Positions 22,263-32,349 are shown, counted from the stretch's first letter. The stretch: DNA of 55,581 nucleotides from Alphaproteobacteria bacterium (GCA_023150415.1 JAKLKY010000008.1:1-55581); one strand, 5' to 3'. Translations and numbers: made by a program. The notes: generated by a model not told the origin, from the letters alone.

Positions 22263-22291
22263 TATATAGAAGGCAAAATGAGCGTATGCAA
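22263..22291 (-). promoter_or_regulatory. Sigma70-like promoter for the candidate RNA
   Basis: TTGCAT, a 17-base spacer, TATATA, reading leftwards. An alternative -10 (TATATT) lies two bases further on with a 19-base spacer. Confidence 0.5.
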
Positions 22292-22418
22292 GAAAAAAGC
22301 GGAGGTAGTTCCCTTTAAGTAAGATTTATGCACGGATTTATTCTTTGCTCATATTTTTCTTGAAATTTGGCACAGCGCGGCCCATGTTCATCGGCAGGGT
22401 GCGAAAGGACAAGAGACA

Positions 22419-22643
22419 ATGGATGCCGCGACAATCAAGATGTTGATAGAAAAAGGGATTCCTGACGCGCAAGTGAGCGTGGATGATGTGCGCGGCGATG
22501 GTCAGCATTTTGCGGCCTATGTGACGGCACCAGTTTTTATGGGAAAATCAAGGGTGCAGCAGCACCAGATGGTTTATGCCGCATTGAAGGATATTAGCAG
22601 TCAGATTCACGCGCTGGCGATACAAACCGGGGTTGCAAATTAA
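22419..22643 (+). CDS. BolA/IbaG-family protein
   Basis: A 74-residue BolA-fold protein. Conserved are the strand-helix core around D-D-V-R-G-D-G-Q-H-F-A-A-Y-V and the C-terminal R-V-Q-Q-H-Q-M-V-Y-A-A-L containing the histidine that binds an iron-sulfur cluster together with a monothiol glutaredoxin. The glutaredoxin partner is the next gene, 14 bases downstream, which strongly supports a role in Fe-S cluster trafficking or iron sensing. Confidence 0.93.
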   Translation: MDAATIKMLIEKGIPDAQVSVDDVRGDGQHFAAYVTAPVFMGKSRVQQHQMVYAALKDISSQIHALAIQTGVAN

Positions 22644-22657
22644 TAAGGGAGAAAGCA

Positions 22658-22999
22658 ATGCAAAACGTGATTTTCGAACGAATTGAAAAGGATCTTAAGG
22701 GCAATGATGTTGTCCTTTATATGAAGGGCACGGCGGCCTTTCCGCAATGTGGGTTTTCAGCGTTGGTGGTGCAGGTGCTATCGCAGCTGGGCGTGCCATT
22801 CAAGGATATCAACATTCTTGAAGACAGCGCCCTGCGCCAGGGCATCAAGGATTACACGAACTGGCCGACGATTCCCCAGCTGTACATCAAGGGTGAATTT
22901 GTCGGTGGCTGTGACATTGTGCGCGAGATGTATCAGAGCGGCGAGTTGCAGCAGCTGCTGTCTGATAAGGGCGTGGCGCATCAATCATCGGCGGCTTAA
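22658..22999 (+). CDS. grxD: Monothiol glutaredoxin, Grx4 family
   Basis: A 113-residue CGFS-type glutaredoxin that carries a [2Fe-2S] cluster with glutathione and a BolA partner. The active site is F-P-Q-C-G-F-S; the glutathione-binding W-P-T-I-P-Q-L-Y-I and G-G-C-D-I-V are present. A GGGAGAAAG ribosome site precedes the ATG. Its 3' end overlaps the convergent rodA gene by four bases. Confidence 0.96.
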   Translation: MQNVIFERIEKDLKGNDVVLYMKGTAAFPQCGFSALVVQVLSQLGVPFKDINILEDSALRQGIKDYTNWPTIPQLYIKGEFVGGCDIVREMYQSGELQQLLSDKGVAHQSSAA

Positions 23000-24126
23000 A
23001 ACCGGCTTAGACGGCTGTCGCTGTAGAGGCTGCAGGACATGATAAGGCCGAAGGCGATCATTACCGCCAGCATCACCGATCCGCCGTAGGAAATGAGGGG
23101 CAGGGGAATTCCTACAACAGGAATCAGACCCATGACCATCGCGATGTTGATGAACACGTAAAGCGAAAAATTGAAGGTCAGGCCCAGCGCCAGAAACCGC
23201 CCGAAATTGTTGCGGCAGCGCAGGCCGATCCAGGTGCCGTAAATAAAGATCAGAGCAAACAAAAACAGCAAGAACAGGCCACCGATGAATCCCCATTCCT
23301 CGGCCCAGAGTGTGAAAATGAAATCCGTGTGTTTTTCCGGCAGAAAGTTCAAACGGCTTTGTGTGCCTTCCAGATATCCTTTGCCGCTGATGCCACCTGA
23401 GCCGATGGCGATTTTCGACTGGATAATGTTATAGCCCGCGCCCAAGGGGTCGTTTTCAGGATTAAGAAATGTCTCTACACGGCGCTTTTGGTAGTCATGC
23501 ATGAACATCCAGACAACGGGAATTGCTGCCGCGCCAGCACCAATGCCAAGAATAAATAGCCAAAGCGGCGCGCCGGCCAGAAACACCATCGCTGCACCGC
23601 CCAAGACGATCATGATCGCCGTGCCCAAATTCGGCTGTAGCAGGACAAGGCCTGTGGGGATGAGAATGACAATGGCCGGTAGGATTAAGGTGCTGAGGCG
23701 GCGTGTGTCCTCCGCCGCTGTGCCGTGGTAATAGCGGGCAAGCACCATGATTACCGCGATTTTTACTAGCTCGGAAGGTTGCAGCTGCATGAATCCCAGA
23801 TCGATCCATCGTTGTGCGCCCATGCCGATACGCCCCATCAATTCAACAAACATCAAAAGCCCCAAGCCAATGAAATAGGCGGGCCAGGCCAGCTTATACC
23901 ACCAGCGCAAATCAATGACGGCCAGTACCAGCATGATGATCAGGCAAAAAATAAAACGCACGCCTTGACGACCCGCCCAGGGCTCGATCTGCCCGCCTGC
24001 GGCGGAATACAGACAAGCCAGCCCTAGACAGGCAAGACAGACAACAAGAAAGATAAGTGACCAGTTGATCTGGCTCATCCGGCCAATTACGGAGCGTTCG
24101 TTACTGATATAAATCGGCCCGGTCAT
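22996..24126 (-). CDS. rodA: Rod-shape SEDS glycosyltransferase RodA
   Basis: Polymerises lipid II glycan strands for lateral cell-wall growth, in a complex with PBP2. A 376-residue polytopic protein with about ten hydrophobic helices and the SEDS signatures R-W-I-D-L-G-F-M-Q-L-Q-P-S-E-L-V-K and G-I-P-L-P-L-I-S-Y-G-G-S near the C-terminus. The start overlaps the mrdA stop. It is last in the mreB-mreC-mreD-mrdA-rodA run. Confidence 0.97.
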   Translation of the reverse strand: MTGPIYISNERSVIGRMSQINWSLIFLVVCLACLGLACLYSAAGGQIEPWAGRQGVRFIFCLIIMLVLAVIDLRWWYKLAWPAYFIGLGLLMFVELMGRIGMGAQRWIDLGFMQLQPSELVKIAVIMVLARYYHGTAAEDTRRLSTLILPAIVILIPTGLVLLQPNLGTAIMIVLGGAAMVFLAGAPLWLFILGIGAGAAAIPVVWMFMHDYQKRRVETFLNPENDPLGAGYNIIQSKIAIGSGGISGKGYLEGTQSRLNFLPEKHTDFIFTLWAEEWGFIGGLFLLFLFALIFIYGTWIGLRCRNNFGRFLALGLTFNFSLYVFINIAMVMGLIPVVGIPLPLISYGGSVMLAVMIAFGLIMSCSLYSDSRLSRF

Positions 24127-26039
24127 GTGGCTGGTCCTTTCTTTTGTTCTTGGCCTGTGCCGGGGCTGGAACTGAGGGGCTGCAGCAAGTTTTGCACAGA
24201 GCCTTGCTGCTGGGCAGGGTCAACCTTCAGCGTTACCGCGAGAACATCGCGCGCCAAGGGTGCCGCCGCTGCTGCACCGCCCACACCATGTTCGACAACC
24301 GTGGCACACACATAGCGCGGATTGTCCATCGGCGCGTAGCCCACAAACAGCGCGTGATGGCGGTGATGCCAGGGTAGGTCCTGATTTTTTACGCCGGCGG
24401 CGCGCTGTTCGCGGGTGATACGCCGTACCTGCGCGGTTCCTGTTTTCCCGCCCATTGACAGGCCGGGCTCTGTCATGCGCGCGCCGTAGGCTGTGCCGCC
24501 CGGTTCATTCACCACGCGGTCCATGCCTTCCTTGATCAGGGCCAGATGCGCGGGGTTTATCTTCAGCGATGGCCATTCGGGGGCGTTGTAGATTTTATCG
24601 CCCTGTGCGGCAATCAGATGCGGGCGCACCGCCTTGCCGCCGTTGACCAAGCGCGCAGTCATGACAGCAAGCTGGAGCGGTGTAGCCAGCGTATATCCCT
24701 GGCCGATGCTGGCGACGATGGTTTCACCCAAGGCCCAGCTTTGGCCCAGCGTGGATTTTTTCCAGTTCTTGTCGGGCACCAGTCCGGGTCGTTCTTCCTC
24801 CAGCTCAAAGCCCAGCTTCTTGCCCAGACCCATCATGCGTGCGGTTTCTGCAATCGCCTCGATCCCGATCTCGGTGGCAAGGTCGTAGAAATAAGTATCG
24901 CAAGAGACCACCAGGGCTTCGATCACGTTGACACTGCCGTGGCCTTCGGGCTTCCAGCAATGAAAGCGCGCATTGCCGAAATCATAATGGCCCGTGCAGG
25001 TCACGCGGCGTGCAGCATTGATTTTCCCTGTGCGCAAGCCTGCCAGTGCGGTTATCATTTTGAATGTCGAGGCAGGCGGGTATTGTCCAGCTACCGCCTT
25101 ATTCGTCAGCGGTACGGTGGGGTCGTTCAAGAGCGCGTTCCATTCCTGCGGCGACAGACCGCGTGCAAAGGCGTTCGTGTCATAGCCCGGACAAGACGCC
25201 AAGGCATAGACAGCACCCGTGTGCGCATCCATCACGACGACGCTGGCGCTGCGCTCTTTCATGAGCCGTTCATGCGCTTGCAGCTGCAAATGTGCGTCGA
25301 TGCTGAGTCTAAGTTTCTGTCCCGGCCGTGGCGGGTTTCGCTTAAGTTCGCGAATCTCGCGCCCAACGACGTTGACTTCGACTTCGGCGCTTCCGGCCTG
25401 GCCGCGCATGGGTGTGTCCATGCTTTTCTCAAGGCCGGCCTTGCCGATGCGGAATCCGGGCAGCTTCAGAAGCGGATCGTCGGTTAGCTCGGCCTTGCTT
25501 ACGCTGCCGACATAGCCAATCAGGTGCGAGGTTGCAGGACCGAAAGGATAGTTGCGAATTTCTCCCATCTCGGTAGAAAGCCCCGGAAGATTGGGCAAGT
25601 TGACCTCGACAGTTGCGACATCCTGCCAGTCAAGTGCCTCCTTGATATCGATGGGTGCGAATTTGGGGGAACGCTTGGCCTGTTCAAGGACCTTGCGGAT
25701 GACGGAGTCTTCCAAGTCGATGTGCTTTTGCAAGCGGCGCAAGGAAGCCTCGATGTCATCAGTTTGCTCAGGAATGATTTGCACACGGAAATTTTGTGTG
25801 CTCGTGGCCAGCGGTATGCCCATGCGATCGAGAATTTCGCCGCGCGGCGGTGGCAGAATTTTCACATTGATGCGGTTGCGGTCGGAGAGCGTTTTATACA
25901 GCCCGCCCTGTGAGATCTGCAGCCAGCCGAGCCGCCCCCCCAGAATGCCCAAAATTCCAAGCTGCATCCCTGCGATAAAAAATGCACGGCGCGTGAGGAT
26001 GCGCGCATTCTTCGCATCATCATTGACCAAGATGCTCAT
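24123..26039 (-). CDS. mrdA: Penicillin-binding protein 2 (transpeptidase)
   Basis: Cross-links new peptidoglycan for elongation. From M-S-I-L-V-N-D-D it has 638 residues: short cytosolic tail, one membrane helix (about 22-42), a dimerisation domain, and the transpeptidase domain with catalytic S-T-F-K near residue 324, S-C-D in the second motif and G-K-T-G-T-A near 529. An open frame extends 55 codons upstream, but that stretch overlaps mreD and is not conserved; the chosen ATG overlaps the mreD stop (ATGA). An alanine-rich tail follows the last domain. Confidence 0.95.
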   Translation of the reverse strand: MSILVNDDAKNARILTRRAFFIAGMQLGILGILGGRLGWLQISQGGLYKTLSDRNRINVKILPPPRGEILDRMGIPLATSTQNFRVQIIPEQTDDIEASLRRLQKHIDLEDSVIRKVLEQAKRSPKFAPIDIKEALDWQDVATVEVNLPNLPGLSTEMGEIRNYPFGPATSHLIGYVGSVSKAELTDDPLLKLPGFRIGKAGLEKSMDTPMRGQAGSAEVEVNVVGREIRELKRNPPRPGQKLRLSIDAHLQLQAHERLMKERSASVVVMDAHTGAVYALASCPGYDTNAFARGLSPQEWNALLNDPTVPLTNKAVAGQYPPASTFKMITALAGLRTGKINAARRVTCTGHYDFGNARFHCWKPEGHGSVNVIEALVVSCDTYFYDLATEIGIEAIAETARMMGLGKKLGFELEEERPGLVPDKNWKKSTLGQSWALGETIVASIGQGYTLATPLQLAVMTARLVNGGKAVRPHLIAAQGDKIYNAPEWPSLKINPAHLALIKEGMDRVVNEPGGTAYGARMTEPGLSMGGKTGTAQVRRITREQRAAGVKNQDLPWHHRHHALFVGYAPMDNPRYVCATVVEHGVGGAAAAAPLARDVLAVTLKVDPAQQQGSVQNLLQPLSSSPGTGQEQKKGPAT

Positions 26040-26581
26040 GGCTGCACCTTCTGGCGTAAACCGATTCGCGCCGACGGCAGAAAGCGGTGCGTGCCCAGCA
26101 GCAAAAGATAAACCGGCGGGAAGAGGATAATGCTCAGCATTGTCGACAGCGCTGCTTGTGTGACGGGGGCGAAGCTGAGGGTCAGTAGAGAGAGCAAACT
26201 CCACTGCAAGAGCATGTGGCTGAGTGCGACTACGGCATAGCTCACCCAGAGCATTGCGAATGTCTGCGCCATAAGAAAGCGGCGCTGGTCGGTGATGATC
26301 CAGCGCACCAGCACCAGCACCAGCATATTTAAGCCGAGGGGAAAATTGCCGATGATGTCAATAGCGGCACCACAGACAAACACCAGCCATGGCGGTAGCA
26401 GTACGGGGCGGTATATCGCCCAGTAATAAAGGCCGATCAGAAACACGGGCGCACGCACGGTGCCAACATAAGGCAGTACAAATCCAACCACATGCAGCCC
26501 CAGCAACAAGGCCAGAAAGCCAAGTGGCACTGCCAGGCGCACCATGCCCTGCAGCCGTTCGGTTAGAAAGGAGAGGATCAT
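26036..26581 (-). CDS. mreD: Rod-shape-determining protein MreD
   Basis: A 181-residue integral membrane protein with five or six helices, from R-L-A-V-P-L-G-F-L-A-L-L-L-G at the N-terminus. It links MreC to the elongation complex. Sequence conservation in this family is low; the assignment rests on size, hydrophobicity and the position between mreC and mrdA. There are 51 bases between mreC and this gene. Confidence 0.88.
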   Translation of the reverse strand: MILSFLTERLQGMVRLAVPLGFLALLLGLHVVGFVLPYVGTVRAPVFLIGLYYWAIYRPVLLPPWLVFVCGAAIDIIGNFPLGLNMLVLVLVRWIITDQRRFLMAQTFAMLWVSYAVVALSHMLLQWSLLSLLTLSFAPVTQAALSTMLSIILFPPVYLLLLGTHRFLPSARIGLRQKVQP

Positions 26582-26632
26582 AGACGATGACTATAATCGG
26601 TTCATAAAATAAAGGAAGGTGGCTTTGCGCTG

Positions 26633-27493
26633 TTATTGCGCGGGCAGGAGATCTGGATCCTGCGCGCGTTCAACAATGCGCACATACATGATCTGGCTCA
26701 GATCCGCGAAGGGCACAACGCGGTAAAAGCCTTGCGGATCCACAACCACTTTGCCCACAGGCAGACCCTTGGGGAACATGCCACCAAAGCCAGAGGTTAC
26801 AACGCGCGAGCCATCGCGAATTTTAACATGCGGCGGCAAGTGGACCAGTTGTGGCAAGTCATCGTTTTGACCTGCCAGGATGGCATGTTGCTGATTTTCC
26901 TCCAGCCAGACAGGAATGCGGGAGTTGATATCATTAATAAGCAAAACACGCGCAGTGATTTGCCCCGCTTCGACAACACGGCCCAGAACACCGCGGTTGG
27001 AGATGACGGCCTGACCGGATTTAACTTTATCGCTTTGGCCCGCAGTGACCAAAATGCTTTTCATGAAAGTGTTTCCTGAGTCCGCAATGACGCGGGCTGT
27101 GACATAGCTATGCTGCGGTTCGGTCACGACGTTCAGCAGATCGCGCAGTGCCATGTTCTCCGAGTTCAGGGTTTGCGCCTTTTCAAACCATTCGCGAAGC
27201 TGGTTGTTTTCCAGCAGCAGGCGCTGGTTTTCCGCTCTCAGATCGGCCAGGCCGGACAGTTCTTGGATCATCGCTGCGGTTTCTTGCATTGGTTTGTTCA
27301 GCGTAATCATCACCGGCGCGACAAGATCTGTGATCATCATGCGTATATCACTGATCCGGTTTGCATTCATGGCGGAGATAAAAAGGATGATGATCGACAA
27401 CACCATAAAAAAGAAATTTCCACCCGCCCCCAGGAAGGGGAACGGAGCCAAACGGGACAGGCTGCGTGCAAAGGACCGGCGTCGCAAAGTCAT
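26633..27493 (-). CDS. mreC: Rod-shape-determining protein MreC
   Basis: A 286-residue bitopic scaffold of the elongasome: cytosolic N-terminus, one helix (about 20-43), a coiled coil with L-R-A-E-N-Q-R-L-L-L-E-N-N-Q-L, and the periplasmic beta domain with I-S-N-R-G-V-L-G-R-V and V-V-T-S-G-F-G-G-M-F-P-K-G-L-P-V-G. It follows mreB after 185 bases that hold only a weak hairpin. Confidence 0.95.
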   Translation of the reverse strand: MTLRRRSFARSLSRLAPFPFLGAGGNFFFMVLSIIILFISAMNANRISDIRMMITDLVAPVMITLNKPMQETAAMIQELSGLADLRAENQRLLLENNQLREWFEKAQTLNSENMALRDLLNVVTEPQHSYVTARVIADSGNTFMKSILVTAGQSDKVKSGQAVISNRGVLGRVVEAGQITARVLLINDINSRIPVWLEENQQHAILAGQNDDLPQLVHLPPHVKIRDGSRVVTSGFGGMFPKGLPVGKVVVDPQGFYRVVPFADLSQIMYVRIVERAQDPDLLPAQ

Positions 27494-27639
27494 TCTCTTG
27501 TTTTATATCAAGTGCAAAAAATAGATAAGAATGTGCGGGAAAAATTACGAAAAACAACCAGAGCTGATCCCAACACCCTTCTCTCTCTAAATCTATATCA
27601 AAACGATTAATAAAATAAATGGGGGTTAGAAAAAATTAT

Positions 27640-27671
27640 GCACAACATCCATTTGTGTGTGTTTTTTGTGC
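27640..27671 (-). terminator. Weak hairpin after mreB
   Basis: On the minus strand GCACAA and TTGTGC close a large loop and are followed by an AT-rich stretch with T6. The 6-base stem is short; it may only partly attenuate transcription into mreC. Confidence 0.3.
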
Positions 27672-27678
27672 GTCTTTT

Positions 27679-28755
<1,077 letters not shown>

Positions 28756-28800
28756 TTATAGCAGAGCGACAGACAGATTGCATCAGGGAAATTACGATCA

Positions 28801-28826
28801 GAGGACACAATTGTGATTGTGTCCCC
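28801..28826. repeat. GAGGACACAAT palindrome
   Basis: Arms GAGGACACAAT and ATTGTGTCCCC around TGTG, with one mismatch. It belongs to the GGGGACAC subfamily and lies between the divergent mreB and the small gene at 28895. Confidence 0.85.
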
Positions 28827-28836
28827 AGACCAGAAT

Positions 28837-28864
28837 TTGACAGGGCTGTGGATGTGCGCTTAAT
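28837..28864 (+). promoter_or_regulatory. Possible promoter of the 94-aa gene
   Basis: A consensus -35 TTGACA, a 16-base spacer and a weaker -10 CTTAAT (4 of 6). It lies 30 bases before the ATG, right after the palindrome. Confidence 0.4.
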
Positions 28865-28894
28865 GAGGTTTAAAAAATGAAATGGAGGTTTTAA

Positions 28895-29179
28895 ATGAAC
28901 AGAGCTGCGAATGGTTACAGGTTGTTGAACACAGAGGAGAGGTTTTCTGCTGTGGGGCAGGATCTGGTTATTTCCGACCCTGCGGAGGTTGCTTGCGTTC
29001 GCGCCTTCGCGAAGAAAAACAAGATTGAAATTTTGGAAGGGGATGCCGGTGTTGTGAGTATAGCTGCGCGTTATATTGATGCCTATCGCGCTTACCGGGC
29101 TGTGGCGCTCGAACGACAATTCAGAGTGTTTTCGGGCCTGCAAAATTGTACCGGGACGGCTCTAGCAGCAGACCTCTAA
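28895..29179 (+). CDS. Hypothetical protein, 94 aa
   Basis: Not recognised. The protein is soluble, mixed helix and strand, with a central V-A-C-V-R-A-F-A-K-K-N-K-I-E-I-L-E-G-D-A segment and Y-R-A-Y-R-A-V-A-L-E-R-Q near the end. A strong ribosome site (GGAGGTTTTAA) precedes the ATG. It stands alone, convergent with rpmJ, and has its own candidate promoter. Confidence 0.6.
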   Translation: MNRAANGYRLLNTEERFSAVGQDLVISDPAEVACVRAFAKKNKIEILEGDAGVVSIAARYIDAYRAYRAVALERQFRVFSGLQNCTGTALAADL

Positions 29180-29200
29180 CCCAACTATTAATTATGATAA

Positions 29201-29326
29201 TTAACCCTGTCTGGCCTTGCAGCGGGGTTTGGACTTGTTAATCACATAGACACGGCCCTTGCGGCGGATGACACGGCAGTTGCGGTCGCGCTTTTTCAAT
29301 GATTTCAAAGAGTTAACAACTTTCAT
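29201..29326 (-). CDS. rpmJ: 50S ribosomal protein L36
   Basis: A 41-residue protein beginning [14 protein letters not shown] and ending K-P-R-C-K-A-R-Q-G. It is the alphaproteobacterial form of L36, highly basic, with one cysteine at C-R-V-I-R-R-K-G-R and one in P-R-C-K, so not the full four-cysteine zinc site. A GAAGGA ribosome site lies upstream. It is a stand-alone gene, as is usual in this class. Confidence 0.95.
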   Translation of the reverse strand: MKVVNSLKSLKKRDRNCRVIRRKGRVYVINKSKPRCKARQG

Positions 29327-29433
29327 GGCCGTCTGTCCTTCTATTCCTTATATGTGATGTCGGGGTTTATGGCATAGGGACGCGCCTAAAGTCAAGCATC
29401 TCTTTAACCAATTGCTAAGCTCTGGGGCGCAGA

Positions 29434-30726
29434 ATGAGAGTGGAGTATCATCTCTGGGTTGATTCCCAGTCCGAATGGATTTCTTCCGAATGGATTTTCA
29501 TGCCAGCGTCCGAGATCACGAACCGCGAATCCCAATTCCTGCGCTTTAACGCAGGTGATGTTATTTTGCGCCAGGGCGAGATTGGCGACAATGCCTATAT
29601 CATCGAAAGTGGCAAGGTTGAGATTTCGCTTCAGCACCCCGACGGCACAGCGCAGGTGGTGGGCACACGCGGCCCCGGCGCGATGATCGGTGAGATGGCG
29701 CTGGTGGATGCGGCGCCGCGCACGGCTACCATTCGCGCGCTGGAGCCGTGCACATTGCTTGAGCTTTCGCGCGCGGATTTTGCGCGTCGGCTGGAGAGTG
29801 TCGATCCGGTGGTGCGCATGACGGCGCAAATTATCCTCACCCGCTATCGCGATACGCTCAAACGCACGTCCTTTATATATGATACAGCCTATTCAGGCGC
29901 GGAGAGCGCCGAACTCGGTTATGCCGGACAAGGCGATGCGCTCTCACAAATCAAGCTTGCCAATGAATTCAAAACCGCGCTGGAGAGCCATCATCTCAAG
30001 CTCCATTACCAACCCATTGTCGATTTGAATACGCGGGCGGTGCATGGCTTTGAAGCGTTGATGCGCTGGAACCATCCCGAGCGCGGCTTCATCCGCCCCG
30101 ATATTTTCATCCCCATCGCCGAGCAGACGGGGATGATCGTCGAAGCCAGCCGTTGGGCGCTGCTGGAGGCGTGCCGCGCACTGAAGCGTATTGAGGGCCG
30201 AGCTGGCTATTTGAACGAACTCTTCATGAGCGTGAATTTCTCCTCCGCCGATTTTGCCTCGGAAAATTTCGTCGAGACGATCTACGAGATCATCAGCAAA
30301 AGCGATGTCGATCCGCATTTCGTGCATCTGGAGATCACCGAACGCTTGCTGATCGGGCAGCCAGAAATGGCCAAACAGACACTGGGTTTGTGCCGCAAAG
30401 CGGGGATGGGCATCTCGATCGACGATTTCGGCACCGGCTATTCATCGCTGTCTTATTTGCATCACTTCCCCATTGATACACTCAAGATCGACCGTGCGTT
30501 TGTCTCGGGCATGACGAAGGATGAAGGTGCGTTGCGGCTGATTCAGTCCATCATCGCGTTGGCCAAGAACATGAAAATGAAAATTATCGCCGAGGGCGTG
30601 GAGGAAGAGCGCGAGGCCGGCATGCTGCGCGATCTGGGCTGCGACATGGCGCAGGGTTATCTGTTCGCCAAGCCGATGGCGGAAGATGACGTCACCGCGT
30701 TCGTAGCGGGTAAACGCACGGTTTAA
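29434..30726 (+). CDS. Cyclic-nucleotide-binding EAL phosphodiesterase
   Basis: A 430-residue soluble signalling protein. Residues about 34-125 form a cNMP-binding domain with the phosphate cassette G-E-M-A-L-V-D-A-A-P-R-T-A-T. Residues about 170-425 form an EAL domain that hydrolyses c-di-GMP, with G-F-E-A-L-M-R-W, D-D-F-G-T-G-Y-S-S-L and A-E-G-V-E intact, so it is probably active. It would let cAMP or cGMP tune c-di-GMP. No GGDEF domain or membrane segment. The ATG has no clear ribosome site; M-P-A-S-E-I-T 22 codons later is an alternative start. Confidence 0.9.
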   Translation: MRVEYHLWVDSQSEWISSEWIFMPASEITNRESQFLRFNAGDVILRQGEIGDNAYIIESGKVEISLQHPDGTAQVVGTRGPGAMIGEMALVDAAPRTATIRALEPCTLLELSRADFARRLESVDPVVRMTAQIILTRYRDTLKRTSFIYDTAYSGAESAELGYAGQGDALSQIKLANEFKTALESHHLKLHYQPIVDLNTRAVHGFEALMRWNHPERGFIRPDIFIPIAEQTGMIVEASRWALLEACRALKRIEGRAGYLNELFMSVNFSSADFASENFVETIYEIISKSDVDPHFVHLEITERLLIGQPEMAKQTLGLCRKAGMGISIDDFGTGYSSLSYLHHFPIDTLKIDRAFVSGMTKDEGALRLIQSIIALAKNMKMKIIAEGVEEEREAGMLRDLGCDMAQGYLFAKPMAEDDVTAFVAGKRTV

Positions 30727-30780
30727 TCTTATGCCCACCATCGTCATCTGCGCAGACGGGGATCTGGCAAATTTTCTTGA

Positions 30781-30832
30781 CCACTAAGACACTAAGCTTT
30801 CCGCGCCTCATGCTGCTTAGTGTTCTTAGTGG
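30781..30832. repeat. CCACTAAG hairpin repeat
   Basis: Arms CCACTAAGACACTAAG and CTTAGTGTTCTTAGTGG match over 16 bases with a single bulge, around about 20 bases. Built from short words like those at 19886. It lies between two convergent genes and, followed by T-rich sequence, may end transcription. Confidence 0.8.
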
Positions 30833-30888
30833 TTAAACTTTTTTATGGCGCTTCGCGCATTCCTAAATGATGGATCAAGGGCACGCGA

Positions 30889-31647
30889 TCAAGCCCCAAA
30901 CTGCTCCCGGAAGATGCGTTCTTGCAGCGGATTGTCGGGATCGAAGAGCAGTGTTTTGCTCACCGAGGCCGACTGGATCACCTCCACGGTTTTGACATCG
31001 CGCACTTCTTTGGAATCGGCGGTAGCGCTGACCGGGCGCTCGAGCGCGCGCAAGACTTCGAAGGTTACGCGCACATCATCTTGCAGCAGGGCGCCGGTCC
31101 AGCGGCGTGGGCGGAAGGGGCTGATGGGTGTTAGGGCCATGAGATTGGCATCGAGCGGCAGGATCGGCCCGCCCGCCGATAGATTATAGGCCGTGCTGCC
31201 GACCGGTGTGGCCAGCATGACGCCGTCGCAGACGAGTTCCTCGATACGGATTTTATCATTCACAGAGATTTGAATTTTCGCTGAGTTGTGGGTTTCGCGC
31301 AGCAGTGAGACTTCGTTGAACGCAAGCTCGTGATGCTCTTGTCCTTTTTTATCTGTGGTTTTCATCGACAGCGGATGGATGACGAATTTTTCGGCACCGG
31401 CGATGCGCTCCTCCAGCTTGTCAACATCGAAGGTGTTGAGCAAAAAACCCAGCGTGCCGCAATTCAGGCCCAGCAGCGGCGCAGGATGATCGAAATGATG
31501 GTGCAGGGCCTCGAGCATCGTGCCGTCACCGCCCAGCACAATAATCGTTTGCGCCTGATCCATCGGCACTTCGCCGTAGCGCCCCTTGAGTTCATTCAGG
31601 GCTTTCTGTGCGCGCGGCTTGCGGGAGGCGTAGTAGGCGATTTTCAT
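30889..31647 (-). CDS. nadK: NAD kinase
   Basis: Phosphorylates NAD+ to NADP+. The 252-residue protein has the family signature G-G-D-G-T-M-L near residue 38, then L-N-C-G-T-L-G-F-L-L-N and the C-terminal N-L-S-A-G-G-P-I-L. The start at M-K-I-A-Y-Y overlaps the pyrE stop (ATGA); ten additional residues upstream are not needed. Co-transcribed with pyrE. Confidence 0.95.
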   Translation of the reverse strand: MKIAYYASRKPRAQKALNELKGRYGEVPMDQAQTIIVLGGDGTMLEALHHHFDHPAPLLGLNCGTLGFLLNTFDVDKLEERIAGAEKFVIHPLSMKTTDKKGQEHHELAFNEVSLLRETHNSAKIQISVNDKIRIEELVCDGVMLATPVGSTAYNLSAGGPILPLDANLMALTPISPFRPRRWTGALLQDDVRVTFEVLRALERPVSATADSKEVRDVKTVEVIQSASVSKTLLFDPDNPLQERIFREQFGA

Positions 31648-32309
31648 GCTGTTTTCTGTGCGTAATGGTCTTGCCATCCCACGGGATCGTTCAGGAAGTG
31701 CTCAACCGTGTTGAGGGTGTGCGTGTCGAAGGCGTTGGTTTCTTTCGCGGCGGCTAGAACATCATGCCAGGTGCACAGCGCGTGCAGATTCAGGCCCATG
31801 GCTTTCATATTCTCCGCACTGGCTTTGAAGATTCCGTAATGAAACACGACGAAGGCATGATCCACTTGCGCGCCGGCGTTGCGCAGGGCATCGACGAAAA
31901 CCTTTTTGCTGCCGCCATCGGTTTGCAGATCTTCCACCAGCACAGTGCGCGGCGCGCCGTCTTCGGGGAAATAGCCCTCGATCTGGTTCATGCGACCAAA
32001 GCCTTTGGGCTGCTTGCGGACATAGACCATCGGTTTTTGCAGGCGCTCGGCCAGAAAGGCGGCGTAGGGAATGCCCGCCGTTTCACCGCCGGCCAGATAG
32101 TCGATATGATCCGCGCCGATTTTTTCTTTCAGCAAGGCGGCGGCCATGTCCATAATTTCTCCGCGCGCCTTGGTAAAGCCGATCAGGCGGCGGATATCCA
32201 CGTAAACGGGACTGAACTTGCCGGAGGTCAGTTTAAAAGGCTGCGCCCCGTTACACAGAACGGAGCGCGTTTCGAGGAGGTGCCAGGCGGTTTTGCTTGC
32301 GAAGGTCAT
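31644..32309 (-). CDS. pyrE: Orotate phosphoribosyltransferase
   Basis: Joins orotate to PRPP in pyrimidine synthesis. 221 residues with Y-V-D-I-R-R-L-I-G-F and the PRPP-binding V-L-V-E-D-L-Q-T-D-G-G-S-K. The lysine pair in Y-V-R-K-Q-P-K-G-F-G is the usual phosphate contact. It sits directly upstream of, and overlaps, nadK. Confidence 0.94.
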   Translation of the reverse strand: MTFASKTAWHLLETRSVLCNGAQPFKLTSGKFSPVYVDIRRLIGFTKARGEIMDMAAALLKEKIGADHIDYLAGGETAGIPYAAFLAERLQKPMVYVRKQPKGFGRMNQIEGYFPEDGAPRTVLVEDLQTDGGSKKVFVDALRNAGAQVDHAFVVFHYGIFKASAENMKAMGLNLHALCTWHDVLAAAKETNAFDTHTLNTVEHFLNDPVGWQDHYAQKTA

Positions 32310-32349
32310 GTCGCATATTCAAACGCCATGCGCTAAAAAGCAAGCGTGC

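Noticed and set aside
24123-26204. Long form of PBP2 with 55 extra N-terminal residues
   Set aside because: The extra part overlaps mreD and is not like PBP2; the inner ATG overlaps the mreD stop.
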